Of a stretch of 64,000 bases of DNA, positions 1 to 12,808 are shown piece after piece (the first letter of the stretch is position 1; each line of letters begins with the position of its first letter). Source of the stretch: Abelmoschus esculentus (Eukaryota; Streptophyta; Magnoliopsida; Malvales; Malvaceae); contig JAUCBN010000006.1 in the NCBI GenBank assembly GCA_035048815.1, forward strand, positions 21,405,001 through 21,469,000, in the 5' to 3' direction. Both the position numbers and the translations under genes were made by a program. The notes below the pieces were generated by a model. The model made no database searches. It was given only the letters and a program-made list of their open reading frames with translations, and was not told where the DNA came from.

Positions 1-1959
1 TAAAAAACAGTTGAGGTCTATATAATATATAATATAAATGATCAATAATTAAATATTTTTGATTACTTCGATCGATTAACCAATTCCATACCTAATTAAT
101 AAAAAAATAACTTTTAAAAATAACTTTTAATCTATCATAAATCTGTTTATTGATCGATTAATCGAAATAAACTTTGATTTTATTAATTAATTTTATTTTA
201 ATCAAATAATAAACATAATTATAAACATGACTTCACTGCAGTTAAGGCAAGTGAACCATGATCCATGTTTGGTACATACTTCTTCCATTTAGGTATTGAT
301 TTTATTTTTTATTTTTATTTTGGATAATAACTGCAATGCAAAACTACACTCTGCTGTTTTGATTTGTTATATATATTATTGATAAATGCTACTGAATTTT
401 TATTAAATTTATAAAAAATTATAATTATAACGTAATCAAAAAGTAAAATAATTGAATTAAAAAATCTAAAAAATTTTATAACCCAAAAACAAAGAAAAAT
501 AAAATTTCTATGGAAATAAGGATACCGATAAAATTCAACAGCTTCCGTATAGTGAAGGAAGAACTGTCGTGCAAAAAGTACCGTTATTCAGGATTGATTT
601 TATCGGCAAACAACCATCAACCAAGTGGAATAAGTCTTTCCAATTGACCACCGATAAAACAATAAATTAAAAAACTAACATCGATTGAATCTTAATGTGA
701 ATAACAACCGATCACTAGAGTATGCTGCAACATACCATAAAGACAGACGAATCAAACCCCAAAACAAAAATAAAAACATGTCACAAGGATTGAGAAAACA
801 GTATCACAAAGACAAAAAAAAAATCCTTATTAAAATAAAACAAGAAAAAGAAATAGATCTGATGGTCAACGACCAACACTAAAATTGATTATCGACCACC
901 GATTAAAGAGAACGATTAAAACGAAAAATTTAAAAAGATAAAAATTTGAAAAAAAAAAACGACGGTTGGAAGTTTGAGAGAGAATTAGATTTTTAAATTA
1001 AATATTTTGATTTCTTATATTTTTAAAAAGTAATATTTTGATGTAAATATATAGATATAAGAATATGCGATAAAAATTTTTAAAATTATATATTTTTTGA
1101 ATTATTAAATAATAAATAATAGAAATCAATAATAGGAAGCGAATTTTTTTTTATAAAAAAAACATTTCAATCAGTTTATTTACATTCATCTATTAATTAA
1201 TAAAATATAAAATTAAATAAAACTATTATAGGTAAAATCACGGAATGAAATCACATTATTTATAGGAATAAATTCGATTTTCACGTCAAATTAATAATTT
1301 TATAAACTTAATTTTAAAAATCAAACAAAGATTGATTAATAGAGTGAAGAATTTAAAACTCAAATAATTTAAAATTTTAGTAATTAGTAATTAATTTTAA
1401 GTTTGATTCGAGTATTTCAATTGAAAAAAATATGTTTATAAAAATATATGTGTATCGTATATGATTATAAAAAACTGTTTAATTTAAAATTATTTTATAT
1501 CATAATATTATAAATATTTATAATTAAATTTAAAAACTTAAACAATTGACTCAAATTTTATAAATGTGACTTGATTCAACTAATTTTAATTAAAATTTAA
1601 ACTATAAAATATGAATTTATAATTTAAATAACTCAAATTTTTAGACTTAATTCAACTCTATTAGATTAAGATAAATAATAGTTATTTATTCAAAATAATT
1701 AAAAAAAAAAAGGGTTAAATGAAAAATCATCCCTTAAATTAATTTTCTGGTTTGAGTCCTCCTTCTTCAACTCTCTTACGATAACGAATCTCGGGTTCTT
1801 CCGCGACAAATTTTTTTTTTTTTGATTAAATTTATTCCCTTTTTATTTTCCGTTCAAGTAAAAGAGGCAGAGTTTTTTTTTAATCGATTTCCGTTTTTGG
1901 AATCAATTGAGATTTCTAGGGTTTTATTTAATGTACGGCGAAGATTTGATGTCGTATGA
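1..1959. other. AT-rich intergenic DNA and leader of the F-box gene
   Basis: No gene is visible. The stretch is AT-rich with long A and T runs, and the short open frames in it have no recognisable composition. The last 220 bases (about 1740-1959) become pyrimidine-rich and are probably the promoter-proximal region and 5' leader of the F-box gene that starts at 1960. No clear TATA box can be assigned because the whole stretch is A/T. Confidence 0.6.
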
Positions 1960-4064
1960 ATGGAGATTGCCTACAGCCTCTCCAACGCTCTCCAATCCCA
2001 TCAGCCGTTGGTCGTTACAATAATTATCACTCTACTTTCTCTCCTTGCCGTCCGTTCATTCTTCAAGTGGCCCCACAAATCTAACGTTACCGGAACCGCT
2101 ACGTCATCCGGTAAAGAGCAATCCAGAGAAGCCAGACCATCGTCCTCCTGCAACCGTACTTCCGATTCGACGGCGCTCCTGAACGGAAGTAGTGCTGGTC
2201 CGGCGGAGGAAGATATGGTAATGGCGGATGTTTCAAACGTTGTGGCCGAGATACAGAGCGGGGCGTCAATGATGGAGCAATTGGTGCCGGAGATTACAAC
2301 ACACGCGCTTAGTTACTTGGATTATCCGAGCCTTTGCCGGCTTTCTATGACTAATTCGCTGATGAGAAAGGCAGCTAATGATGATAATGCCTGGAAAGCG
2401 CTTTATCACAAGGTACCCAATTTCACTATTTTTTATTGAATATTAATTTCAAGAATTAAGCTTAATTCATCTTAATATTCGCAATTAAGAGAAATATATT
2501 TAACTAGTAATTTTTTTACCTGGTCTCCTTGAACTGTATTTGTTCCATGCCATTTGCAAATTTGATTCTTTGCTGTTTAAGATTGATTATAACTTATAGG
2601 TTGCATATTTTAATCCTTCACGATCATGTTCTTTTGTTAAACCGTTTGTTTTACCATGTTTCTCTTAAAGTTGATTGTTTATATGATTATATCTTTTTCT
2701 CAATTGTGGATGTTGTAGGCATAATTTTTCTGCCTTAATCTTTTGTTTGTTAGGATTTTACTTTGGAGCAAGATACAGTAACACCTGTTAATGGGTGGAA
2801 GGCATACTATGCAGCTACAAGAGCCATAATGGATGTTAATACAGAATTCTTTAACATCATCAAAGATAGGTCTGTTTCGGCTATGAGTCGTTTTTGGCTG
2901 AATGTGGATTATGTAAAGTGCGTCCATGCGTCAGGAGTACTTTTCTCAGGGTATGGATATGATGCTTACTTCAGTAAGTAATAACTAGAAACGCTGTTTA
3001 CCGGCTTTTTTTCTTATGATGATGGAAGGTTATTGAATGTTGTTAACTACCTTTTGTTCGTATGTTGGACGGTTATAGTTTCGGTAATTTCTATAATCTT
3101 TCATTGGTTGTGAAACTATGAATTAATCCCATTGTGTTCATGCATCAGGATAACTTCTTCCAGGGTATGGATATGATGCTTGTTTAACGCTTTTTGTTAT
3201 AGTGATGGAAGGTTATTGAATGCTGTTTACTAGTAAAGTTTGTTCATATGAAGATGGACGGTTATAGTTTCAGTAATTTCTATTATTTTCATCAATAAAA
3301 TATCTGATGTAATTTAAATTCTCTTTCTTGAACATTTTCATGTAGATCTTTTTCACCTTATGATTTGGTTAAGTTACATGGGTATGCTTTCCTAGTTATA
3401 TAGATGGAATGTAGCATAGTTAATGACATGCGAGTCAAAAGATGGGTATGGTCTATGGATGTTTGTGTTGTTAAGATGTTTCAGAAAATGCTGTGATGAT
3501 TCCTAAAATAGATAGAGAAGAGCTTTTAATTGGGGAGATGTCTATAGGTTGATTTCAATGTAAATGGCTCGTGTCCTCAGTTGGTTTCTACAACTGTTCT
3601 GCTATTTGAACATTGTGATTTCCATGCTTGGCTTAACAATTTTGACATATTCATGTTTAAAACGAAAGGCATGTTACCCGTAAGTAATGGAAATTCCCGG
3701 TTTAAGAGATTTTATGTAATTTATATTGAGGATAGCTTTGTTAGAAGCAACTATATGTCCATAGAATTTCAGAATAGACAAAGATAATGTATTCAATTAT
3801 CCTTGAGAAACCAGTTTTGTTTCCCATTGCAGGTATAATGCTGTAATACAGAGTTGGCAGCATGCATTTAATTGGGAGCAAGGTGTTGATTTTCAGGTTA
3901 GAGATGTTCGAGCCCGGGTACTATCAGACATGGCTTGGGTTACAATGAAAACCTATATTGACATGGATAATGGGGCATTTAACATGACGAATATCTTTGA
4001 GTCTCATAACGGACGGTGGTACCTTGTACATCATCACAGCACGGTGATGCTTGCCAACGAGTGA
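1960..4064 (+). CDS. SKIP8: F-box protein SKIP8-like
   Basis: Three exons, 1960-2412, 2754-2950 and 3833-4064, join in frame to a 293-residue protein. Residues about 17-35 are a hydrophobic segment (LVVTIIITLLSLLAV), suggesting a membrane anchor. Residues 105-150 match an F-box (VPEITTHALSYLDYPSLCRLS). The remainder, from about 165, is an NTF2/SnoaL-like domain with W-rich signatures (NGWKAYYAATRAIMD, FNWEQGVDFQVRDVR, NGRWYLVHHHS). This order matches plant SKIP8, an F-box subunit expected to bind SKP1/ASK in SCF ubiquitin ligases; the substrate is unknown. The F-box ends at the first intron. Introns use GT..AG. The 3' part of exon 2 and its donor are duplicated downstream (see the repeat at 2921-3288). 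The family call is from remembered similarity; the membrane anchor is inferred from hydrophobicity. Confidence 0.85.
2921..3288 (+). repeat. Tandem duplication including an exon end and splice donor
   Basis: About 2921-3100 and 3135-3288 are diverged copies. The words catgcatcagg, cagggtatggatatgatgct, gatggaaggttattgaatg and cggttatagtttc occur in the same order in both. Copy 1 contains the last bases of exon 2 and its donor. Copy 2 lies in intron 2 and keeps a donor-like cagg/gtatgg, but has acquired an in-frame TAA. Confidence 0.75.
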
Positions 4065-5098
4065 CATCGGACAACAAATTCTTCATTGATAACTGAAGGT
4101 AAAGAGTTGATACAAGGGATCATTTTAGTTCTAGTAATCTATTTTAGTAAGAGGCAAGTTGCTTGAAACTTCTATGGGATCCATTTCAAAGATCATTCTT
4201 TCTGTATAGGTTCTCTTTAATATTTTAGTGCTTTTGTTATTTGTTTTGCCTTTGCTAATTATCATAATTTTGGCTGTATATATTTATATTCTTTTTTCAT
4301 CTAATTCCCCCCCACCCACATGAATGTATACCTTTGAATTCATGATGATTTTACAAAATTTGAAATTTATGAGTCGAGTTTTGTTCGCCTCTATAAATAA
4401 AAATGGATGCGAAATAAATTATAGTTATTTATTTAAATTTACAGTTGAGTAAATTATTTTATATATAAAAAATTTTAAAATGTTTAATTTATTTATTATA
4501 TTTAAACATTAAACATTTTTTATAACGACATAAATTTTTGAGTCAATAAATGGATGTTGACCCAGGTTATGAACCATCCTATTGGATTGGATGGATAGAT
4601 CTATTGAGTCATGTTTGGGTCTTGTTGGATAAGAATTTGACCTTGTAGGTTTGGGATCATTTTGTAACAAATATGAAAGGGTGAGGTTTTATGTGGCGAC
4701 GGTATCGAGTGTACATTTAATACCTTAGCTTATTATTATTTTTTAAATTTTATTATTTAATTTTTTTCGAGTTCAAAAAAATAACCTTTACAACCCAAGA
4801 TTTACACCTTCAAAGTCACGTCTAGCTCTCTCAAAGAGGGAAAAAAAAAACAATACAAACTAAGACAAAAAAAAAACTCACAAAGCTTATATGTTTACAA
4901 TTTTAAGTACTTACCAAATTAGACATTTGAGTAATATTAACGATTGAAACTCATATTTCTAATAAAAATAAGATTCTTAAGCTCAAAATAATATTTTTAT
5001 ACATAAATGTTGGTAGTTGTTTTTCTCTGCTTGAAAAGGCCTTTTAAAAGCTTCTAATGGTTTCACGAGTGATTTTTAATCGTTGGGATGATTTGAAA

Positions 5099-5356
5099 AA
5101 ATTATATTATGGGTAAGTCTCACCACGTCATCCATAGAACAATCACTAAAAAATAATCATCTCATCATTTTTTTTCATGTCATATTTTCTTAAGTGACTC
5201 TTCACTCATATTTACTGTTAATTTATTTTAAAAATATTTTTTAAGTGACAATTCACTTAAAAAAATTATAACATGAAAAAATTGATAAGGTGTGTGGTTT
5301 TTAGTGGTTGGCCTCATGGATACGTGGTGATACTTACTCATAATATAATTTCTCGT
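5099..5356. mobile_element. MITE with 10-bp target duplication
   Basis: A 258-bp element whose two halves are inverted copies about 110 bp long: the left arm reads attatattatgggtaagtc and the right arm, reverse-complemented, reads attatattatgagtaagta. It is flanked by the identical 10-mer TGATTTGAAA at 5089-5098 and 5357-5366. A 9-10 bp duplication points to a Mutator-type MITE, though the TIR ends are not perfectly symmetrical. Confidence 0.75.
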
Positions 5357-5769
5357 TGATTTGAAATTGTTAAGAATATTAATTTTAACAATAATTACTC
5401 TTATGATATAATATCGATATCTGCCTTACATAAAAAAGTTATTAGACACATTTAATTAATATCAGTACACAATACTAAAATATTGATAGTTAATTTGACG
5501 TACCGATACTAAAATTTTAATATAATACTGAAAGGTCATTTTTTACAAAATATGAAAAAATTATGATATGTAATGTGAAGATGAATAAATGTGGTAAATG
5601 TAACCTAGTCGAGAGGCAAGACATGCTCAGAGATTTCTGCATCAACGGGAACATGAAAGATAGAAGGCCGTTGGGAATTTCATAAATCCTGGAGAAACGC
5701 CACGCACGTTCTTACCAAGACCACAGCACATGTTGTCATGTCCTAGTCTTTTACTCTATCCGTTGCAGG

Positions 5770-5886
5770 AAATTATATCGTGGATAAATCTTATTACGTC
5801 GTTTATAAAATCAATTACTAAAATTTATTTATCTTATCATTTTTTATGTTATATCGTGATAAGACTTATCAATAATATAATTTCTC
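5770..5886. mobile_element. Internally deleted relative of the MITE at 5099
   Basis: About 117 bp starting aattatatcgtggataaatc and ending taatataatttctc. The ends match the termini of the 5099-5356 element and are inverted relative to each other, but the centre is much shorter. It lies 414 bp from the first copy. Confidence 0.55.
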
Positions 5887-5944
5887 TTCGTTGCTCTCAT
5901 CTTATTCTTGTCCTTTGGCCACATCAAACATGCATATTTTTTTT

Positions 5945-6110
5945 TAATCAACTAATAGTGATTACATTAGTATCTGTCCTAGAGTATACTATCAACCATT
6001 GATATTGATCACTCAATAACTCTGTTGGCATTACTGGTACTCAAACCCGTGACCTCTAAGAACAACAACATTTTATTTAACCACCGAGACTAGAAAGCTC
6101 GTACTACGTG
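5945..6110 (-). mobile_element. tRNA-derived SINE-like fragment
   Basis: On the minus strand an A-box-like word (TAGTCTCGGTGG, near 6079-6095) is followed about 40 bases later by a degenerate B-box-like word (the complement of actcaaacccgtgacct). A diverged copy of the same 140-160 bp lies at 34195-34335 in the same orientation, with shared words ctatcaaccatt, ttgatc.ctcaa, cgtgacctctaa and cgagactaga. A dispersed copy carrying pol III box-like motifs suggests a SINE; no 3' tail or target duplication was found. Confidence 0.5.
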
Positions 6111-7914
6111 TATTTTCATGAAAAAGGTTTATTTAAAAAAAAATCAAAGATGAAATTTTCTTTGATAATTGTAAATTTTATTTTTATATAGTTTATGTTC
6201 TTTGATAATTTTATTATTTAGTTAATATAAGTGAAAATTTGTTTTAAAATATATATATATATAAATGTTTTTAGTATATAATTTTTCAAAACAAAAACAA
6301 ATATTTATTCAATATATAAATTAAAATATAATTATTAAAATTTTTATTATTTTAATAAAAATAATATATAATTAAAATATATATTAGAATAATTCAAATA
6401 TAAATTAAATAAAACTAAATTTACAATACCTTTATTTTTATCCTTTTCACTTTTCTAAAACATTTTAAATTAAAATAATAAAATTATATTTTAAGTTTTC
6501 AAAAATTGACTCAGCTTTATTTTTCTTAAAAATTATTTTATAATCTTATGATCCAACGTATTTTTTTAAAAATCATTCCAATAATGAATATGATTTATTT
6601 TTCTAAATAATATAAATTTGGATTCATTTTTGAAATATTTTAATTTAATATATTTAAAATAGAAAAAAGGAATTATTAATTAATTAATTAATTAATAATA
6701 ATAAAAAAAGTTAAGGTCCCCCAATTCACATGGCACTTAGTAGGGGGGACAAGTTCGTTGAAACAAAGTCGTATGAGATTGACAACACAAGGCGGGCACT
6801 CGGATATTTAATTATCACTTTAATAATAATTAAATATTTTTTAATATAATTATATTATAATATTTATTTTTTAAAAAAATTAATTCTTTAAAAATATGTA
6901 TATACTACATAAATAAATTATTCAAAATCAAATATTTCAGAAATAACGATGTTACTTTTTTTATTTAGACATTTAATGTTTTTGAGATATATTATAATAT
7001 TATTAACTTTTTTAAAATAAGAGATTATTTAAAATAAATAATATTTATTTTCTTAATTATTTATCGAATTTAATAATTAAAGCTTTAATCAAAGGCAGAG
7101 TATGAAAATTTAATTATTTTTTTTAGAATTAGAACGCAATTACAAATTAACAGCTAATTAAATTTGATAATTAGGTCAATTTATAGGGACATAACTGGAG
7201 CGGCAGAGAGATGGTTACGCATTAATTTTTTTGTTTTTTATTATAAATATTCGTATATAATTTATTAACCGACTATATAAGTTCAGGTATGACATACATT
7301 TATTAGGAGCGATTCTTATAATTTAATTTACTCTTATTATAAAGTTTTGTTTTAATTTTATCTAATGTCTAACGACAAAATTAATCTAAGTGGTAAATAA
7401 TAAGATCATCTTATAAATTTTCGGGGTTCTGAACGATTTTTTTTTATTTTTTTAATACTTTATTTATACACCAACAATAAAAAAATAGATTTAAAATTTA
7501 GAATTACGATTTAATATTAAAGTTTGAAGTATTGTTGTAGTGTTTAGAATTTATGATTTATAATTTAGAGTTAAGGTTTAAAATTTAATTTTTTAGCGTT
7601 AAACATAAGAAATGACATTAAAAAAGAATTTTTATTCATCCCATTAGTTTAAACAATTAACTTAATATTTCAAACATATTATTTTTAATATTAGATTTAT
7701 TTATTTATCTAACAAAAAATAATTTTAATTATTAAATTAATTAATTTATTTCATAAATTATAAAAATAAAAATAATTAAATTTAAGGACTTAGGCTGATC
7801 GAGGCCCTTGAACGGTCGCTCAGCTTGCTCCCCTCAAAGTCGACCTGGTAAATAACTTAGTATTGCTTAAGTAAGTCTAAAGTTTAAAACGTTATATAAA
7901 ATTTTTTTTGTTAA

Positions 7915-8275
7915 GAAACAATTGTTCCACCCTGAATTTTTTCTATTTAATTTTTTTAAAATATAAATTATTTATAAATTTATTCTCCACTTTTAAACTT
8001 ATATTTTATTCTTCAACTCTAAATCTGGTCTATTTTTTAAGAGTTACACCTATTTTTTAAGTTTTATTTTTATTATTATTTGAACGATTAACTTCACTAA
8101 ATAGTGTGAGGAGAGACAATCACTCTCACCTAAATATTTTTTTATTTAATTTTTTAAAATTTATTTATTTATAAATTTATTCCTTGCTTTTAAATTTTTA
8201 TTTTGTCATAGAGTTGCCCCTATTAATTTTTTTCTTTATTATTTAAGCGATTAATTTCACTACAAGTCCTAAACT
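7915..8275. repeat. Two imperfect tandem copies of an AT-rich unit
   Basis: The segment around 7930-8100 and the one around 8125-8275 share the order tatttaattttttaaaat, tttataaatttattc, ttttaaa, then gagttacacct/gagttgcccct, then ttatttgaacgattaacttcacta/ttatttaagcgattaatttcacta. Related words occur near 31850-32000. It is a decayed repeat of unknown class. Confidence 0.5.
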
Positions 8276-10421
8276 ATAACCCCATTTTTAAATTTGTCTC
8301 TAAGTTTTAAAACTTGTTAATTAAATTCTTAATGTATGAATATTGTAGTAATTAAGTTAATTTTTTAATCTAGTTATTAACCTGGATATTATATCTTAAC
8401 TTAAATATATAATATGAAATTATTTCGAATTACGTGCGTCAAATTATAAAAATGTGTACACTTGATGCATGAAAAAAAAATTAAATTTTATGTGTTAAAA
8501 ATAATTCTATGATTAAGAGTCCATAAACACCCATGTGGATTATGGTTAAAGATTTGATAGAATGCTGATAATATTCTGTATGTCCCTATAATTTTATTAT
8601 TTGTTAACTGCAAGTTTAAAAGTTTGATAAAATAATTAAAATGATAAAATTATTTTTAAAAGGGTAATTATACAATGCATTGGTGGTATGAATTTTTGTT
8701 TCTACGAGTGTTATGATTTAAGGGTTTATAAATTTAATTTAGGAATTAGATTTATGTTTAAAAATTAGAGATTATAGTTTAAATTTAAAGTTTATAAATT
8801 AAAACTTGAATCCTTGACATGTTACACTAAAATCTAATCAATTTTTCAGTTTGAGTATCGGGTCAAATTGATTGATTTTCAGTTCGATTAATATCGGTTT
8901 GGTTATTTTTGGGTCTGTTGATTTTGGATCGGGTTAATATCAGATTAGTAAAAGATCAATCGATTTCAATCGAATTTCTATGTTTAGCTAGGGTTTTACA
9001 ACCCATATATCAATCGCTCTATATAATATGTATATTTGGCTTTTCGGTAAATCATGTCATAATTCACATCCTGTCTTTCTTTCTTTATTTTAACAATTTT
9101 TTTATATATATATTTTGGGTTGACTTCGAATCGAGTTACTTTCAGTTTAGTTTAAAATTAGTTCAAACTCATTTGGGGTTCAATTAAAATTCAAATCAAC
9201 TTCAGTTTGATTTGCTCGAATATTAGGTCAAATTCAGATCATCACATTTACATTAATTTTGAGTCTCAATTTAGATAAATCAATTAAAGTCTCAAATTAA
9301 TTTTATCAGGTCTAACAAAAACCCACCTTCCTTTTTGTGTTTTTTTACATAAACACTAAAAACTAGACTTTAAAATTTTAAACTATTTACTCAAAAATAT
9401 ATTTTATTTAAGGGTTAATTACTGCGGAAGTCACGTTTGTTTGTCTCTAGTACAAGTTTAATCATCGATTTTGAAAATCGACCGATATATTCACGTACGT
9501 TTTTGAACTGTAAACTTATGGTAACTAAGATGTTTGTTGCTATTAAACTTTAACGAAAACTAATCTGTCATAATAAAAAAATAATAAACTACTTAAATAG
9601 TCTCTAATTTTTTATTTTATTTTTAATTTAATCTTCAAAACTTTAACAATGATCAAATAGAATAATTTTACACCTTAATCTTAATTTTAATATTAAAATT
9701 TCAATAATAAATATAAATAACAAAAAAAAATTATACCCTTTTCTATCTCTTTGAACTGGATTGCTGTGAGGTGCAATTATCCCATTTAAGATGTAGACTG
9801 AATAATAATTTAATAAGAAATGTTGGCAGGCAGAAGTGGTTTTAACGATTATTAGCTGCAAAGTAAGAAAGCCACCCTGACAACAAAGCATCTCCATCTC
9901 CATCGCCAGTTTTGTTTGTATTAATTTCATGATTTCCTTTTTCTTTTCACCATCTCTCGTAATCAACCCTAGTAATTCCTCTGCCTCTGCTCCACTTCCA
10001 GTCATTTGTTATCTACTTTAGCCTTCTTCTTTAGTCTGTCATTTTTTCAAGATCGGTTTTTCAGTTGATTATGATTAGACCCTCTCATTCGCTGTTGATT
10101 CTTTACTGCTACTACATAGCTCAGACTCAGCTGACCCGCCCCTGTTCCTTGCTTATTCTAATACTAGCAGTTGAATTTTACAGAAAGGAAATCTGCAAAC
10201 TTACTTGCAATTGCTCTGGTTCTGCCAACTTTTCTTCCCAGTTTTATACTGTTTCTTTCTTTTTATGCTTAGTGTTTTAAGAAAATTTTGGATTCTTTCT
10301 AGTTAAAATCCCTTTGTTTCTGAATCGGGTTAGACCCATTTCTTGGTTTTTTTTGAAAACGTCTGGATCACCGGAGAACGGAGCGGTTTCCCCCATCTCG
10401 CAGGGGCGAGGAGCAATATAG

Positions 10422-10475
10422 ATGAGGAAGAGAATTGAAGTGAATTTTGTATACAGCTTCATGCAGCATTCATAG
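10422..10475 (+). promoter_or_regulatory. Upstream ORF in the trihelix gene leader
   Basis: ATG at 10422 opens a 17-codon frame (MRKRIEVNFVYSFMQHS) ending at TAG 10473-10475, only 17 bases before the main ATG at 10493. A second in-frame ATG at 10461 gives the same stop. If the leader includes this region, ribosomes would meet this uORF before the GTL1 start, which could limit translation. No transcript evidence is available. Confidence 0.45.
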
Positions 10476-10492
10476 GTCGACGGAAGATTTAG

Positions 10493-12662
10493 ATGCAGCA
10501 AGGGGGAGGGAATCCATCTCAATTTGGGGAGATGAGTGGTGGTGGTGGTGGTGGTCCGACTACAGATGCAGCGAGTAGCAGTCAGATGTTGAGCGAGCAA
10601 TCGGAACAGTTGGAAGAGGCATCTCCTATAAGTTACAGACCGCCAGCACCCATCGGGAACCCGGATGAGTTGATGAGGTTCGCAGGTGGCGGTGGAGATG
10701 AGGAAGGCGGCGGAGGTGGTGGAGTTGCAAGTGGCAATAGATGGCCCCGTCAAGAGACTCTTGCACTTCTCAAGATTCGATCAGATATGGATGCCGTCTT
10801 CCGTGACGCCACCGTCAAAGGCCCTCTTTGGGAAGACGTTTCCAGGTAACTTTAAAACCCAAATCTCACTTCCCTTTCTTGCTCTTTCTTTTTCCTTTTT
10901 CTTACTCTACAGATCCAGAAATTCAATAAAAATTACGGGTAAACAAACAGTGATTACAATTAATTATTGGGTTTCTGGGGAATTTGAAATTCCTTTTTGT
11001 TAAATTAATGAATTTTAAAATATGGAAATTAGCAGGCTCCACCCACACCCACACCCACCATCTCTTTGTTTCCTTCTGGTTTTTTTCTCCTTTTCAGTAT
11101 CATTGAATTGCTTTCATATGGCAAATTAGTCGTATTTGGTTAGATTTAAACACTGAGCTTGGCTGAGCAGGAAGCTAGCAGAACTGGGTTACAAAAGGAG
11201 TGCCAAAAAGTGCAAGGAGAAATTCGAGAACGTCCACAAGTACTACAAGAGAACGAAAGATGGCAGAACTGGGCGGCAAGAGGGTAAGAGTTACAAGTTT
11301 TTCAGCGAGCTTGAGGCTTTCTATACAACTTCAGCCACCGTGTCAAAACAGGCCACCGCCACCTTGGACGTGGCTCCCATTTCGGTCGGGATCCCTGTGC
11401 CTGTGCCAGTCCCTTCTATCAGAATTCCACCTACAAGTACAGACGCTACCATAGCCATGCCAGTCCCAGCCCCAGCCCCTCCTATCCCCACTACAGGCAC
11501 AGCCAGTCCGTTTGGAATCAGCTTTTCTTCTGATAGCTCTTCCTCTTCTCAGGGATTCGAGGATGAAGATGAACTAGGAGGTGAACCATCGGACATGGCC
11601 GGAACAAGTCGTAAACGTAAAAGGCATTTGTCGTCGAGTGAGGGCGGTAGCAGCAGCAGCAGCCGTAGGAAGATGATGGAATTCTTCCAAGGTCTAATGA
11701 AGAAGGTAGTACAGAAACAAGAGGCCCTGCAGCAGATGTTTTTAGAAGCCATGGAGAAGAGAGAGCAAGATAGGATGATAAGAGAAGAAACTTGGAAAAG
11801 ACAAGAGTTGGCAAGATTAGCCCGTGAACATGAACTTATAGCTCAACAACGCGCCCTTTCTTCTTCCAGGGATGCTGCTATTCTTTCCATTTTGCAGAAG
11901 ATTACTGGTCAGACTATACAGTTACCCCCATCTGTTACTATCCCCGATGTTGTTCCACCTCTGCGGACTCAACCAGCCGCACAAGTAGTTCCACCACCGA
12001 CCCCAATTCCTGCTGCAGCAGCTCCACCACCGCAACAACGACAACAGCAGCAGCAGCAGCCACAAAATCCTGAAGTCGTGAAGCATCAACAGCAGCCTAT
12101 ACCTGCAGAAGTGATAATGGCTTTCCCGGAACAAAAAGTGGCACCACAGAAGATTGGTGGGAGCGAGAGCATGGAGCCTGCATCGTCTAGATGGCCTAAA
12201 GCTGAGGTTCTGGCACTCATAAACCTAAGGAGTGGGCTTGAATCCAGATATCAAGAGTCTGGGCCCAAGGGTCCTCTTTGGGAAGAAATCTCCGCCGGTA
12301 TGACCCAGATGGGCTACAAAAGAAGCGCCAAACGATGCAAAGAAAAGTGGGAGAACATCAACAAGTACTTCAAAAAGGTCAAAGAAAGTAACAAGCAGCG
12401 TCCCGAGGATGCCAAAACCTGCCCCTATTTCCACCAACTCGACGCCCTCTACCAAAAGAAACTACTTGGTGGTGGGACAAGCGGTGGTTCCAGTAGCTTC
12501 AGTGACCAGAATAGGCTTGAAGGGGAAACATCACAGCCTAGTGACGCCCCACCAATCACAGAACCGCAGCAGCCTATTCATAATCAATCTGAAAATAAAA
12601 CCGAAGCAACTGTTGATGTACTGACAAGTAAAGAAGAAACAGTAGAGCCGCAAAGCAGGTAA
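10493..12662 (+). CDS. GTL1: Trihelix transcription factor, GTL1 type
   Basis: Exons 10493-10845 and 11171-12662 give 614 residues. The N-terminus (MQQGGG.., EEASPIS, PDELMRFA) closely follows Arabidopsis GTL1. The first trihelix (SANT-like) domain spans about residues 82-170 (NRWPRQETLALLKIRSDMD.. ELGYKRSAKKCKEKFENV) and is interrupted by the only intron at the usual place. A basic NLS-like RKRKRH is at 265-270. A long charged helix, probably the coiled-coil dimerisation region, is at about 280-364, followed by a Pro/Gln-rich linker with a CAG-encoded Q run. The second trihelix domain is at about 457-546 (SRWPKAEVLALINLRSG.. KRCKEKWENINKYFKK). The family binds GT elements in the nucleus. In Arabidopsis GTL1 represses SDD1 and trichome/root-hair growth genes; that role here is inference. 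An upstream ORF lies just before the start. Confidence 0.93.
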
Positions 12663-12787
12663 ATTATAAAGATTGAAATTCAAAGACAAAATGCAAGCAG
12701 TGGCAGTGAATCTACATGCAGGCAGCTTCATCGTACGTACTTATCTGTGCAGAAGTTTTTCTTCTCTCCGAATAATTCAAGTATATT

Positions 12788-12808
12788 CATCATCATCATC
12801 ATCATCAT
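12788..12808 (+). repeat. (CAT)7 microsatellite in the 3' UTR
   Basis: Seven uninterrupted CAT units about 125 bases downstream of the trihelix stop codon, within the likely 3' untranslated region. Confidence 0.9.

Larger units (their letters stand above)
4065..10421. other. Gene-free AT-rich DNA with decayed transposons
   Basis: Includes the 3' untranslated region of the F-box gene (roughly to 4300). Beyond this I see no gene. Identified pieces are a MITE (5099-5356), its deleted relative (5770-5886), a SINE-like piece (5945-6110) and two imperfect copies of an AT-rich unit around 7915-8275. A GC-richer scrap at about 7790-7850 is unexplained. About 9850-10421 is probably promoter and leader of the trihelix gene. 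Confidence 0.6.

Noticed and set aside
685..882. Open frame of 65 codons rich in Lys and Asn
   Set aside because: Composition is that of random AT-rich DNA and there is no similarity or gene context.
9643..10005. Minus-strand 120-codon frame upstream of GTL1
   Set aside because: The first 50 residues look almost protein-like, but the rest is random and it overlaps the probable GTL1 promoter. No splice partner or family is recognised.
10277..10753. Minus-strand frame opposite GTL1 exon 1
   Set aside because: Shadow of the GC-rich glycine codons of GTL1 on the other strand.
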